Below are positions 7,198-14,226 of a DNA stretch of 14,770 nt, piece by piece (the first letter of the stretch is position 1; each line of letters opens with the position of its first letter). Source of the stretch: Heteroscillospira sp050252415 (GTDB taxonomy: Bacteria; Bacillota; Clostridia; Oscillospirales; Oscillospiraceae). Position numbers and translations under genes: made by a program. Under the pieces are notes generated by a model, which was not told the origin of the DNA, ran no database searches, and saw nothing but the letters and a program-made list of their open reading frames with translations. The stretch lies in NCBI GenBank assembly GCA_050252415.1, contig JBFWKZ010000054.1:1-14770 (forward strand), given 5' to 3'.

Positions 7198-7494
7198 ATG
7201 GCTAAGACAAGCGAAAAGTACGAGCTGATGTACATCATTAATCCCAATTTGGGAGAGGAAGAGACCGCGGCTATCGTAGAGAAATTCAAAGCACTTGTCG
7301 AGCAGCACGGAACTCTTGATGAAATGGAGGAGATTGGTAAGCGTAAGCTCGCTTACGAAATCAATTACATTTCAGAGGGTTACTATGTTCTCGTCAAGTT
7401 CACTTCAAGCCCTGAATTTCCTGCTGAACTGGACCGCATTCTCGGTATTACCGACGGCGTAATGCGTTCCCTTATTTCCCTCAGATACGAATAA
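7198..7494 (+). CDS. rpsF: 30S ribosomal protein S6
   Basis: Ribosomal protein S6, which pairs with S18 on the platform of the 30S subunit. The 98-residue length is typical. The N-terminal KYELMYIINPNLGEEE strand and the central GKRKLAYEINYISEGYYVLVKF are characteristic. AAAGGAGGTG lies just before the ATG. It is the first gene of the conserved rpsF-ssb-rpsR operon, 15 bases from ssb. Confidence 0.98.
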   Translation: MAKTSEKYELMYIINPNLGEEETAAIVEKFKALVEQHGTLDEMEEIGKRKLAYEINYISEGYYVLVKFTSSPEFPAELDRILGITDGVMRSLISLRYE

Positions 7495-7509
7495 GGGAGG
7501 AAATTTGGT

Positions 7510-7983
7510 ATGCTTAACCACATTACCCTTATGGGCAGACTAACCCGTGACCCCGAACTGCGTTATACACAGTCTGGGATTCCCGTTGCATCTTTTTCTC
7601 TCGCCGTCGACCGGGACTTCGGCTCCCGTGATGGTGGAGAAAAGCAAACTGATTTTATTGATATCGTCGCTTGGCGTCAAACGGCTGAATTCGTCTCAAA
7701 ATATTTTTCAAAAGGCCGCATGGCCGTCGTCTCCGGACGGCTTCAGATCCGTGACTGGCAGGACAGAGACGGGAACAAACGCCGCTCAGCCGAGGTCGTA
7801 GCCGACAACATCTATTTTGGCGAATCCAAACGTGACTCTGCCGGTGATTCATCAGCAAGCGCATATAAACCACAGGGCAGCGCCCCCGCTTATAGCCCGT
7901 CCAGTTCAGGCAGCAGCTATGAAACAGACAGCGGTTCTGCATTTTCAGAGTTGGATGATGGCGATGGAGAACTGCCGTTCTAA
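7510..7983 (+). CDS. ssb: Single-stranded DNA-binding protein
   Basis: Single-stranded DNA-binding protein used in replication, repair and recombination. The OB-fold domain spans about residues 1-105, with LNHITLMGRLTRDPELRYTQ at the start and GNKRRSAEVVADNIYF at its end. A flexible Gly/Ser/Ala/Pro-rich linker follows, then the acidic partner-binding tip DDGDGELPF at the C-terminus. GGGAGG precedes the ATG. Its position between rpsF and rpsR is the standard one for the main housekeeping ssb. Confidence 0.98.
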   Translation: MLNHITLMGRLTRDPELRYTQSGIPVASFSLAVDRDFGSRDGGEKQTDFIDIVAWRQTAEFVSKYFSKGRMAVVSGRLQIRDWQDRDGNKRRSAEVVADNIYFGESKRDSAGDSSASAYKPQGSAPAYSPSSSGSSYETDSGSAFSELDDGDGELPF

Positions 7984-8033
7984 TCTTTCACCAATCTAGG
8001 GTGAAAACGATACTTTAAAAGGAGGATACAGCC

Positions 8034-8273
8034 TTGGCTTTCGATAGAGACCGTAACAAAAATCATAAGCGCCGCAAGGTTTGCCAGTTCTGCGCCGATA
8101 AATGCCAGCACATCGACTATAAGGACACCGCAAAACTCCGCCGCTTCATGTCCGAGCGCAGTAAGATTCTGCCTCGCCGAACCACCGGTACCTGCGCTCA
8201 CCATCAGCGCCAGCTCACCGAGGCGATTAAGAGAGCTCGTCAAATTGCTCTTCTGCCTTATGTGACCGACTAA
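8034..8273 (+). CDS. rpsR: 30S ribosomal protein S18, cysteine-containing form
   Basis: Ribosomal protein S18, 79 residues. The start is a TTG, supported by AAAGGAGG (8018-8025) and by the MAFDRDRN N-terminus; no ATG fits. The family core IDYKD, LRRFMSERSKILPRR and TGTCAHHQR is intact. Cys17, Cys20 and Cys24 plus Cys54 (His56/His57 nearby) match the zinc-binding type of S18 rather than the cysteine-free version that some bacteria keep as a zinc-sparing paralogue. It ends the operon just before a terminator. Confidence 0.97.
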   Translation: MAFDRDRNKNHKRRKVCQFCADKCQHIDYKDTAKLRRFMSERSKILPRRTTGTCAHHQRQLTEAIKRARQIALLPYVTD

Positions 8274-8287
8274 ACAACAATAAATAT

Positions 8288-8326
8288 AAAAAACAGGGAA
8301 ATCGCAATACGATTTCCCTGTTTTTT
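8288..8326 (+). terminator. Intrinsic terminator of the rpsF operon
   Basis: A perfect 11-bp stem, CAGGGAAATCG (8294-8304) with its complement at 8310-8320 and a five-base loop, is followed by T6. An A6 run upstream extends the stem. It starts 15 bases after the rpsR stop codon. Confidence 0.93.
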
Positions 8327-8757
8327 ATTTCATCCTTTTATTATAATTCAGTAAGTTATCTATATTGATAAAAATTTGACGGATGCTTGTTGTGATATGT
8401 GCCAAAATAAACATTATTCAATAATGCTGAAAAATCCATAAAATCTTGTAAAACTATACTACAGACAAATTGGAACAGTTGTGATATATTACAAGAAAGG
8501 CTTTCAGTTAGCATAAAATGCCGCTTTTCTAAACACAATCAATTATGTATTATTCCTCATTGATTGCGATTATATGTCATTGTATTCGGGGAAAATACAT
8601 AAATATTTAAGTATAATTTGTTAATCAAGCAAGAGGAAACACATTGGCCAATATTGGAACAACTGCGTATTCTAATATTTTTTAAAAATTGTCATCTATC
8701 ACTCATGACAATAAAAATAAAGGAACAATCATAAAGGACGAAAGGAGCACAAACATA
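8327..8757. other. AT-rich gene-free region upstream of metF
   Basis: I see no credible coding sequence in these 431 bases. The region holds repeated motifs that could be regulatory. GTTGTGATAT occurs at 8389-8398 and 8478-8487, and ATTGGAACA occurs twice (starting near 8469 and 8653). CATTATT/AATAATG (8412-8426), TTGTGATATATTACAA (8479-8494, one asymmetric pair) and CCAATATTGG (8648-8657) are palindromes. CAATCAAT/ATTGATTG is an inverted pair at 8536-8566. A TATAAT at 8612-8617 may be a -10 box, but no good -35 box sits at the right distance. The metF ribosome binding site (AAAGGAG) is at about 8741-8747. Confidence 0.6.
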
Positions 8758-9684
8758 ATGTCAGTTACCGAAATCATGGCAAAAAGATCCGCTTTTTCTT
8801 TTGAGGTATTCCCGCCAAAAACAGATGCCGGAATGGAAAAGCTCGTTGGAGAGGGAGGGGTCCTTGACCAGCTGTATACTTTAAAGCCCGACTACATTTC
8901 CTGCACCTACGGAGCCGGCGGTACCAATGTCGGTAAGAACCTCGATGTTCTGGATGCGATCAAGGCCTCCGGCAAAACTACCCCCGTAACCCATTTTACT
9001 TGTATTGGAAATACCCGCGAGGGCATTAAAGAGCAGCTCCAAAGGTATCTTGACCACGGCATCAACCATATGCTGGCCCTGCGCGGTGATCTCCCCTTCG
9101 GCTGGACAGGAACCGGCGGTGACCTGCACTATGCCACCGAGCTTGTTAAATTTGTACGCGAGGAGTTTGGCGATAAATTTACCATTGCAGTAGCCGGCTC
9201 TCCCGAGGGTCACATCGCCTGCCGCAGTCTTGAGGCCGACATTTCCTTCCTAAAGCAAAAGCAGGATGAGGGTGCCAACTATATTATGACCCAGCTCTGC
9301 TGGGATATGGACCAGTTCCGTTATTGGATGGACGCTATCCGTGCTGCCGGCATCACCATGCCCGTCGACGTAGGCATCATGCCTGTTCTAAGCATTTCTG
9401 CGACCATAAATATGGCACTATCCCGCAACGGCTGCGTAATGCCAAGAGCTCTCAGTGAGATTATCTCTAAGTATTGGATCTTCCCGAATCCCTTTGCCCC
9501 CAACGAGTCCGAGGAGTCTGCCGCCGCCAAAAAAGCCGCCTTCAAGGAGGCCGGCATGGAATATACCATTAAGCTCATCGACGAGTACCGCGTCAGCGGA
9601 ATCTCCGGCATCCATCTCTACGCCCTCAATAAATTTGAAGATGTTGCAGAGCTCGTCAAGAAGTCCGGTATCAAGGATCTGTAA
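8758..9684 (+). CDS. metF: 5,10-methylenetetrahydrofolate reductase
   Basis: FAD-dependent TIM-barrel enzyme that interconverts 5,10-methylene-THF and 5-methyl-THF. The 308-residue product has the family residues: Glu16 in FSFEVFPPKT (the catalytic Glu of E. coli MetF), YGAGGT (51-56), THFTCIGN (78-85), Asp111 in ALRGDLP, AGSPEGH (146-152) and Gln179 in TQLCWDMDQF. The ATG at 8758 is chosen over upstream in-frame starts because AAAGGAG lies ten bases before it and the conserved domain begins soon after. It is the first gene of the one-carbon cluster, 170 bases before fhs. The zinc protein MetV, partner of MetF in several acetogens, is not in the window. The physiological electron donor (NADH, ferredoxin or another) cannot be read from the sequence. 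Confidence 0.95.
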   Translation: MSVTEIMAKRSAFSFEVFPPKTDAGMEKLVGEGGVLDQLYTLKPDYISCTYGAGGTNVGKNLDVLDAIKASGKTTPVTHFTCIGNTREGIKEQLQRYLDHGINHMLALRGDLPFGWTGTGGDLHYATELVKFVREEFGDKFTIAVAGSPEGHIACRSLEADISFLKQKQDEGANYIMTQLCWDMDQFRYWMDAIRAAGITMPVDVGIMPVLSISATINMALSRNGCVMPRALSEIISKYWIFPNPFAPNESEESAAAKKAAFKEAGMEYTIKLIDEYRVSGISGIHLYALNKFEDVAELVKKSGIKDL

Positions 9685-9780
9685 TCCTCTTGAAGAAAAC
9701 TTTCCGTGTTTCCCTTTGTTGCAGATAACAATAGCTAGCAGGATATATTTACGGCGCAAAAGGGGCCTGCTTTGTAATAG

Positions 9781-9804
9781 TTTACAATACCCATTTGTTG
9801 TAAA
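9781..9804. promoter_or_regulatory. Inverted repeat upstream of fhs
   Basis: TTTACAA (9781-9787) and TTGTAAA (9798-9804) form a perfect 7-bp inverted repeat separated by ten bases, about 50 bases before the fhs start. The spacing would put both halves on one DNA face, as expected of a dimeric repressor site, but no regulator is identified. Confidence 0.3.
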
Positions 9805-9854
9805 GACACACAATAACAGACCGAAATTAAAATATTTTAATTAGGAGGATTACA

Positions 9855-11528
9855 ATGGAGTTTAAATCCGACATTCAGATCGCCCACGAGGCGAAGCCGC
9901 TTCATATCACCGAGATCGCGAAAACCGCTGGAGTTGACGCAAAATACCTCGAACAGTACGGCAACTATAAAGCCAAAGTCGATTATAACATTCTGAAGAA
10001 CGTTGACCGCCCGGACGGAAAGCTTATTCTCGTCACTGCAATCAACCCCACCCCCGCAGGCGAAGGTAAGACCACGACTACCGTCGGTCTTGCCGACGGA
10101 CTTAAAAAACTGGGCAAAAATGCGCTTGTCGCGCTTCGCGAGCCCTCCCTTGGACCTGTTTTCGGTGTTAAGGGCGGCGCAGCAGGCGGCGGATATGCTC
10201 AGGTTATCCCCATGGAGGATATTAACCTTCACTTTACAGGTGATTTTCATGCCATAGGCGCCGCAAACAACCTTCTCGCCGCCATGCTTGATAACCACAT
10301 TTATCAGGGCAATAAGCTCCGTATAGATCCCAGGCGTATCACCTGGAGGCGTTGTGTCGATATGAACGACCGTCAGCTCAGATTTGTTATCGATGGCCTT
10401 GGCGGTAAGGCAAACGGCACACCGAGAGAGGATGGCTATGATATTACCGTTGCCTCCGAAATCATGGCCGTTTTATGCTTGAGTTCAGGAATTTCAGATT
10501 TGAAGACCCGGCTTGCCCGGATGATAGTCGGCTATAATTATGACGGCGAACCTGTTACCGCAGGCCAGCTCAATGCCCAGGGTGCAATGGCGGCGCTCCT
10601 CAAGGATGCGCTTAAACCTAATCTTGTCCAAACCCTGGAGAACACACCCGCGTTTGTCCATGGCGGACCTTTCGCCAACATTGCCCATGGCTGTAACTCC
10701 GTTACCGCGACCAAGGTCGCAATGCGCCTTTCCGAATATACGGTAACCGAGGCCGGCTTCGGTGCTGATCTGGGCGCTGAAAAATTCCTGGATATCAAAT
10801 GCCGTATGGCGGGGCTGCACCCGAATGCCGTCGTCATCGTCGCCACGGTCCGTGCCCTTAAATATAACGGCGGCGTCAAGCGCGACGATCTTGGCAAAGA
10901 GAATCTTGAGGCTTTGGAAAAGGGTCTGCCTAACTTGCTTAAGCATGTCTCCAATATCACCACTGTTTTCAAACTGCCCTGCGTAGTCGCAATCAACCGC
11001 TTCCCGCTGGACACCGAGGCCGAACTCAAACTGGTTGAGGACAAGTGCCACGAACTGGGTGTCAATGTTGCCCTCAGCGAAGTGTGGGCAAAGGGCGGCG
11101 AAGGGGGAATCGCTCTGGCCAAGGAGGTTATCCGTCTCTGCGAACAGCCCAACGACTTTACCTTCAGCTATGACCTCGATATGAGCATTGAAGAGAAAAT
11201 TACCGCTATTGTACAGAAGATATATGGTGGAAAAGACGTCGTCTTTACCGCTGAAGCGGCGAAGCAGGTGGAGCAGCTCACCACACTCGGCTATGATAAA
11301 ATGCCCATCTGCATGGCAAAAACTCAGTACAGTCTTACCGACGATCCCACCAAGCTTGGTGCGCCAAAAGATTTCACCGTAACCGTCCGCAACGTCAAGG
11401 TCTCTGCGGGAGCCGGTTTCCTGGTCGCACTTACCGGTGCTATCATGACGATGCCCGGCCTGCCCAAGGTTCCGGCGGCAGAGCGCATCGACGTCGATGA
11501 TGATGGCGTCATTTCCGGATTGTTCTAA
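9855..11528 (+). CDS. fhs: Formate--tetrahydrofolate ligase (10-formyl-THF synthetase)
   Basis: ATP-dependent enzyme joining formate and THF to give 10-formyl-THF, the entry (or, in reverse, ATP-yielding exit) step of the methyl branch. The 557-residue length is normal. Visible motifs are the ATP-binding P-loop TPAGEGKTTT (66-75), EPSLGPVFGVKGGAAGGG (96-113), HFTGDFHAIGAANN (126-139) and RITWRRCVDMNDRQLR further on. TAGGAGG precedes the ATG. It sits between metF and fchA on the same strand, with no clear terminator on either side, so the cluster is probably one transcript or a few overlapping ones. Confidence 0.98.
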   Translation: MEFKSDIQIAHEAKPLHITEIAKTAGVDAKYLEQYGNYKAKVDYNILKNVDRPDGKLILVTAINPTPAGEGKTTTTVGLADGLKKLGKNALVALREPSLGPVFGVKGGAAGGGYAQVIPMEDINLHFTGDFHAIGAANNLLAAMLDNHIYQGNKLRIDPRRITWRRCVDMNDRQLRFVIDGLGGKANGTPREDGYDITVASEIMAVLCLSSGISDLKTRLARMIVGYNYDGEPVTAGQLNAQGAMAALLKDALKPNLVQTLENTPAFVHGGPFANIAHGCNSVTATKVAMRLSEYTVTEAGFGADLGAEKFLDIKCRMAGLHPNAVVIVATVRALKYNGGVKRDDLGKENLEALEKGLPNLLKHVSNITTVFKLPCVVAINRFPLDTEAELKLVEDKCHELGVNVALSEVWAKGGEGGIALAKEVIRLCEQPNDFTFSYDLDMSIEEKITAIVQKIYGGKDVVFTAEAAKQVEQLTTLGYDKMPICMAKTQYSLTDDPTKLGAPKDFTVTVRNVKVSAGAGFLVALTGAIMTMPGLPKVPAAERIDVDDDGVISGLF

Positions 11529-11758
11529 AAAATGATTGCAGGGGAATCCTTATCCCTATCGAAAAAACCATTTATTTTCACTCTGTAAAGCATCCGCGCC
11601 AAACGCGGAGCGGACCAAGATGTCCCTGTCGGATTTCTCCTGATGCGGACAAATTTGGTGGCATAGTCATCCCCTGTGCTCACTATAAATAAGCGGGTCG
11701 CGGACCTTTTGAATCGGCAGAGCCGTCAAAGAATTAAGAACAGAAAGGTAAACAACTC
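11529..11758 (+). other. Structured untranslated spacer between fhs and fchA
   Basis: These 230 bases hold no credible gene but can form several short GC-rich hairpins: TCCGCG/CGCGGA with a CCAAA loop (11593-11609), GGAC/GTCC (11612-11625) and GGTC/GACC followed by TTTT (11696-11710). The order hairpins, weak terminator-like stem with T-run, then start codon resembles a leader that controls fchA, but I could not match it to the tetrahydrofolate riboswitch or another known class. A TATAAA lies at 11684-11689 without a proper -35 box. Confidence 0.4.
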
Positions 11759-12385
11759 ATGGACTTTGCAAAAAAAAGCTGTGAAGAATTCGTTGAGGTC
11801 CTCGCCTCCAACGCCCCTGTCCCCGGAGGAGGCGGCGCATCAGCACTCGTTGGCGCAATCGGCACCGCGCTGGGCAATATGGTTGGCTCCCTCACCGTCG
11901 GAAAGAAGAAGTATGCCGACGTTGAGGAAGAAATGCACGTCCTCAAAGCAAAGAGCAATTCGCTTCAGCATGACCTTCTCGCGCTTATCGCAAAGGATGC
12001 CGAGGTATTTGAGCCTTTGTCCAAAGCATATGGGTTGCCAAAGGATACCGAGGAGCAGCGTGCATATAAGGCCAAGGTAATGGAAGAGGCAACCGTTGTT
12101 GCATGCAGTGTTCCAATGGCTATTATGGAAAAATGCTGTGAGGCAATCGATATCATCGCGGAGTTCGGTGCCAAGGGCTCCCGCCTTGCCGTCTCAGATG
12201 CCGGTTGCGGCGCTGCCTGCTGCAAAGCTGCCCTGATGAGCGCAAGCCTCAATGTTTTTATAAACACAAAAGCGATGAAAAACCGTGCCGTTGCTGAGGA
12301 ACTGAACGCAAAGGCGGAAGCCATGCTGGACAAGTATTGTGACCGTGCTGATAAAATATTTGCTGAAGTACGCGCAAATTTTTAA
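11759..12385 (+). CDS. fchA: Methenyltetrahydrofolate cyclohydrolase (FchA, cyclodeaminase/cyclohydrolase family)
   Basis: Predicted to interconvert 10-formyl-THF and 5,10-methenyl-THF. The 208-residue protein is a stand-alone member of the family that forms the C-terminal cyclodeaminase domain of formiminotransferase-cyclodeaminase. The hallmark folate-binding loop APVPGGGGASA is at 19-29, followed by GTALGNMVGSLTVGKKKY and a mostly helical remainder. The ribosome binding site is weak (AGAAAGG). Members also act as formimino-THF cyclodeaminases in histidine or purine breakdown, but the setting between fhs and folD favours cyclohydrolase, as in acetogens and purinolytic Clostridia. Confidence 0.9.
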   Translation: MDFAKKSCEEFVEVLASNAPVPGGGGASALVGAIGTALGNMVGSLTVGKKKYADVEEEMHVLKAKSNSLQHDLLALIAKDAEVFEPLSKAYGLPKDTEEQRAYKAKVMEEATVVACSVPMAIMEKCCEAIDIIAEFGAKGSRLAVSDAGCGAACCKAALMSASLNVFINTKAMKNRAVAEELNAKAEAMLDKYCDRADKIFAEVRANF

Positions 12386-12400
12386 ATCATAGCATTTAGC

Positions 12401-12434
12401 CGGAGAGCTGCGGTGGTTTACTATCGCAGCCCTC
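12401..12434 (+). other. Hairpin between fchA and folD
   Basis: GCTGCG (12407-12412) pairs with CGCAGC (12425-12430). Flanking CCGGAG and CCTCGG can lengthen the stem with a mismatch or bulge. There is no T-run, so it is more likely an mRNA stability or processing element than a terminator. Confidence 0.4.
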
Positions 12435-12466
12435 GGTGTTTAATAATTCTATTTTGGAGGTCTAAT

Positions 12467-13318
12467 ATGGCAACTCTATTTAAGGGCGCCGAGGTCAATG
12501 CAGACTTAAACGCCCGTATTATGAAGGATGTCGAGGCGTTGAAAGCGCATGGCATAACCCCAACGCTGGCCATTGTGCGCGTCGGTGAAAGGCCTGATGA
12601 CCTAAGCTATGAGCGCGGCGCCATAAAGCGCGCCGAAACTCTCGGTGTCGCTGTTGAGAAATTTCTTCTCCCTGTCGATGTCAGCCAGGAAGAAATACTC
12701 GAACTCATCCAAAAAATAAACAAAGATGGCGCCATACACGGCGTCCTGCTTTTCCGCCCCCTTCCAAAGCATCTCGACGAGAATCTCATTTGCAATACGC
12801 TTGCCCCTGAGAAGGATATCGATGGGATTACCGATCTCTCCAACGCCGGTATCTTTACCGGTAAGGCGCTTGGTTTTCCTCCCTGCACCCCTTCCGCCTG
12901 CATGGAAATACTTGACCACTACGGGATTGACTGCAAGGGTAAAAAAGCCGTCGTTATTGGAAGAAGCCTTGTCGTCGGCAAACCGGCGGCGATGATGCTT
13001 ATCAAGAAAAATGCAACCGTAACCATCTGTCATACCCGTACCGTCGATATGCCGTCCGTATGCCGTGAAGCGGACATTCTCATCGTCGCCGCCGGAAAAG
13101 CAGGCGTCGTTGGGGCCGACTATGTATCCCCGGGGCAGATCGTAATCGATGTTGGCATCAACTGGAATGAGGAGCAGAAAAAACTCTGCGGTGATGTCAA
13201 CTTTGAAGCTGTCGAGCCTATTGTTGAGGCGATCACCCCGGTACCCGGCGGTGTGGGCACCGTCACCACATCTATTCTTATCAGTCACGTCGTTGAGGCG
13301 GCGAAAAAGGCAAAATAA
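12467..13318 (+). CDS. folD: Methylenetetrahydrofolate dehydrogenase (FolD family, probably lacking cyclohydrolase activity)
   Basis: Rossmann-fold enzyme that interconverts 5,10-methenyl- and 5,10-methylene-THF with NAD(P). The 283-residue protein has the expected layout: a folate-binding N-terminal part with SYERGAIKRAE (47-57) and KDIDG (116-120), the dinucleotide-binding GRSLVVGKP (165-173) with NATVTICHTRT (182-192), and a C-terminal TPVPGGVGTVTT (257-268). Three active-site positions differ from bifunctional FolD. The lysine four residues after the conserved Tyr (K56 in human, K54 in E. coli) aligns with Ala52. The Gln of the VQLPLP motif is Phe96 (LLFRPLP). The usual GVGPMT reads GVGTVT. 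The first two residues are tied to cyclohydrolase activity, so this is probably a dehydrogenase only. The ATG follows TTGGAGG; an upstream GTG frame extension at 12413 lacks such support. Confidence 0.93.
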   Translation: MATLFKGAEVNADLNARIMKDVEALKAHGITPTLAIVRVGERPDDLSYERGAIKRAETLGVAVEKFLLPVDVSQEEILELIQKINKDGAIHGVLLFRPLPKHLDENLICNTLAPEKDIDGITDLSNAGIFTGKALGFPPCTPSACMEILDHYGIDCKGKKAVVIGRSLVVGKPAAMMLIKKNATVTICHTRTVDMPSVCREADILIVAAGKAGVVGADYVSPGQIVIDVGINWNEEQKKLCGDVNFEAVEPIVEAITPVPGGVGTVTTSILISHVVEAAKKAK

Positions 13319-13342
13319 TAAATTAGTAAAGGAGCGATCATT

Positions 13343-14146
13343 ATGATCATTATCGGCGAAAAAATCAATGGCAGTATTCCCAGCGCAGGCAAGGCAATTG
13401 CTGCGAGAGACGAGGCCTGGATCCGTAATCTGGCTAAAATTCAAAGTGCGGCAAACGCCGACTATATCGATTGCTGCGCGTCTGTTAACGTCGAGGAGCT
13501 GGAAACGATGAAATGGCTCATCGATCTCATTCAAGAAGAGTGTGATACGCCGATTTGTATCGACAGTCCCGACCCTCAGGTCTGTGTCGATGCCATCAAG
13601 TATTGCAAAAAGGCGGGTATTATTAACTCCGTATCCCTTGAAGGTAAAAAAATTGACACCATTTTCCCCGTAATTGCCGACACAAAATGGGGGTGCGTTG
13701 CCCTGCTGTGCGATGACCACGGTATCCCCAAAACCGCCGAGCACCGCATTGAAATATTTAGGGAAATCTTAAAGCGTGCCAAGGAGTCCGGCATTGCGCC
13801 TGATCGTCTGTTTATCGATCCTCTGGTTGAAACGCTTGGAACCAACACAGAGTCTCTGCTCACCTTTGTAAAGGTCTGCAAAGCCATTAAGGAAATTGAA
13901 CCCGATATCCATATCACCAGCGGTCTGAGTAATATTTCCTTTGGTCTGCCGGTTCGGAAGATGATCAATATGTCATTTATGGTCCTTGCGATGAATGCCG
14001 GAATGGACAGTGCCATCGTCGACCCCACAAACCGCGACATGATGGGTATCATCTTTGCAACCAACGCGCTGCTGGGCGAGGACTTCTATTGCATGGAGTA
14101 CATTGGCGCCCATCGTGAGTGTCTGTTTGGACCCGTTAAGGCATAA
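13343..14146 (+). CDS. Methyltetrahydrofolate:corrinoid methyltransferase (AcsE/MtgA-like pterin-binding family)
   Basis: TIM-barrel enzyme that moves a methyl group between methyl-THF and the cobalt of a corrinoid protein. The 267-residue length matches AcsE (about 262). Residues that bind the pterin in AcsE are all kept: Asp74 in ICIDSP, Asn95 in GIINS, Asp159 in LFIDPL and Asn197 in GLSNIS. The N-terminal IIGEKING is the family signature. AAAGGAGC precedes the ATG, and the gene is 24 bases from folD. AcsE normally lies with CODH/ACS and corrinoid iron-sulfur protein genes; none is here. MtgA-type relatives work with glycine-betaine or O-demethylation systems. Which corrinoid partner it uses cannot be told. 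Confidence 0.88.
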   Translation: MIIIGEKINGSIPSAGKAIAARDEAWIRNLAKIQSAANADYIDCCASVNVEELETMKWLIDLIQEECDTPICIDSPDPQVCVDAIKYCKKAGIINSVSLEGKKIDTIFPVIADTKWGCVALLCDDHGIPKTAEHRIEIFREILKRAKESGIAPDRLFIDPLVETLGTNTESLLTFVKVCKAIKEIEPDIHITSGLSNISFGLPVRKMINMSFMVLAMNAGMDSAIVDPTNRDMMGIIFATNALLGEDFYCMEYIGAHRECLFGPVKA

Positions 14147-14170
14147 GGCCTACTCAAACCATAAGCGTAC

Positions 14171-14207
14171 AAAAAGCAGACCATCGGTTAGGATGGCCTG
14201 CTTTTTT
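14171..14207. terminator. Intrinsic terminator after the one-carbon cluster, bidirectional
   Basis: AAAAAGCAGACCATC (14171-14185) pairs with GATGGCCTGCTTTTT (14192-14206) with one A-C mismatch and a six-base loop, ending in T6. The A-run on the other side lets it also serve the convergent hsp20 gene. Confidence 0.9.
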
Positions 14208-14226
14208 GTCGCTATTTCAGCCTTAT

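Noticed and set aside
8479..8494. TTGTGATATATTACAA as a Rex (redox repressor) operator
   Set aside because: Rex sites are 18 bp with TTGT and ACAA at fixed distance. This one is 16 bp and asymmetric at one pair, so I list it only as an unassigned palindrome.
9737..9773. AGCAGG/CCTGCT pair after metF as a terminator
   Set aside because: The stem is only six pairs with a loop of 23 bases and no real T-run, so it is too weak to call.
11529..11758. Tetrahydrofolate riboswitch upstream of fchA
   Set aside because: The folate context made it attractive, but the hairpins do not match the layout I know for that riboswitch, so I left it as an unclassified structured spacer.
12602..13744. A 380-codon open frame on the minus strand across folD and the methyltransferase gene
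   Set aside because: It is antisense to two clearly conserved genes, has no ribosome binding site and no family-like motifs. Long antisense frames arise from codon bias.
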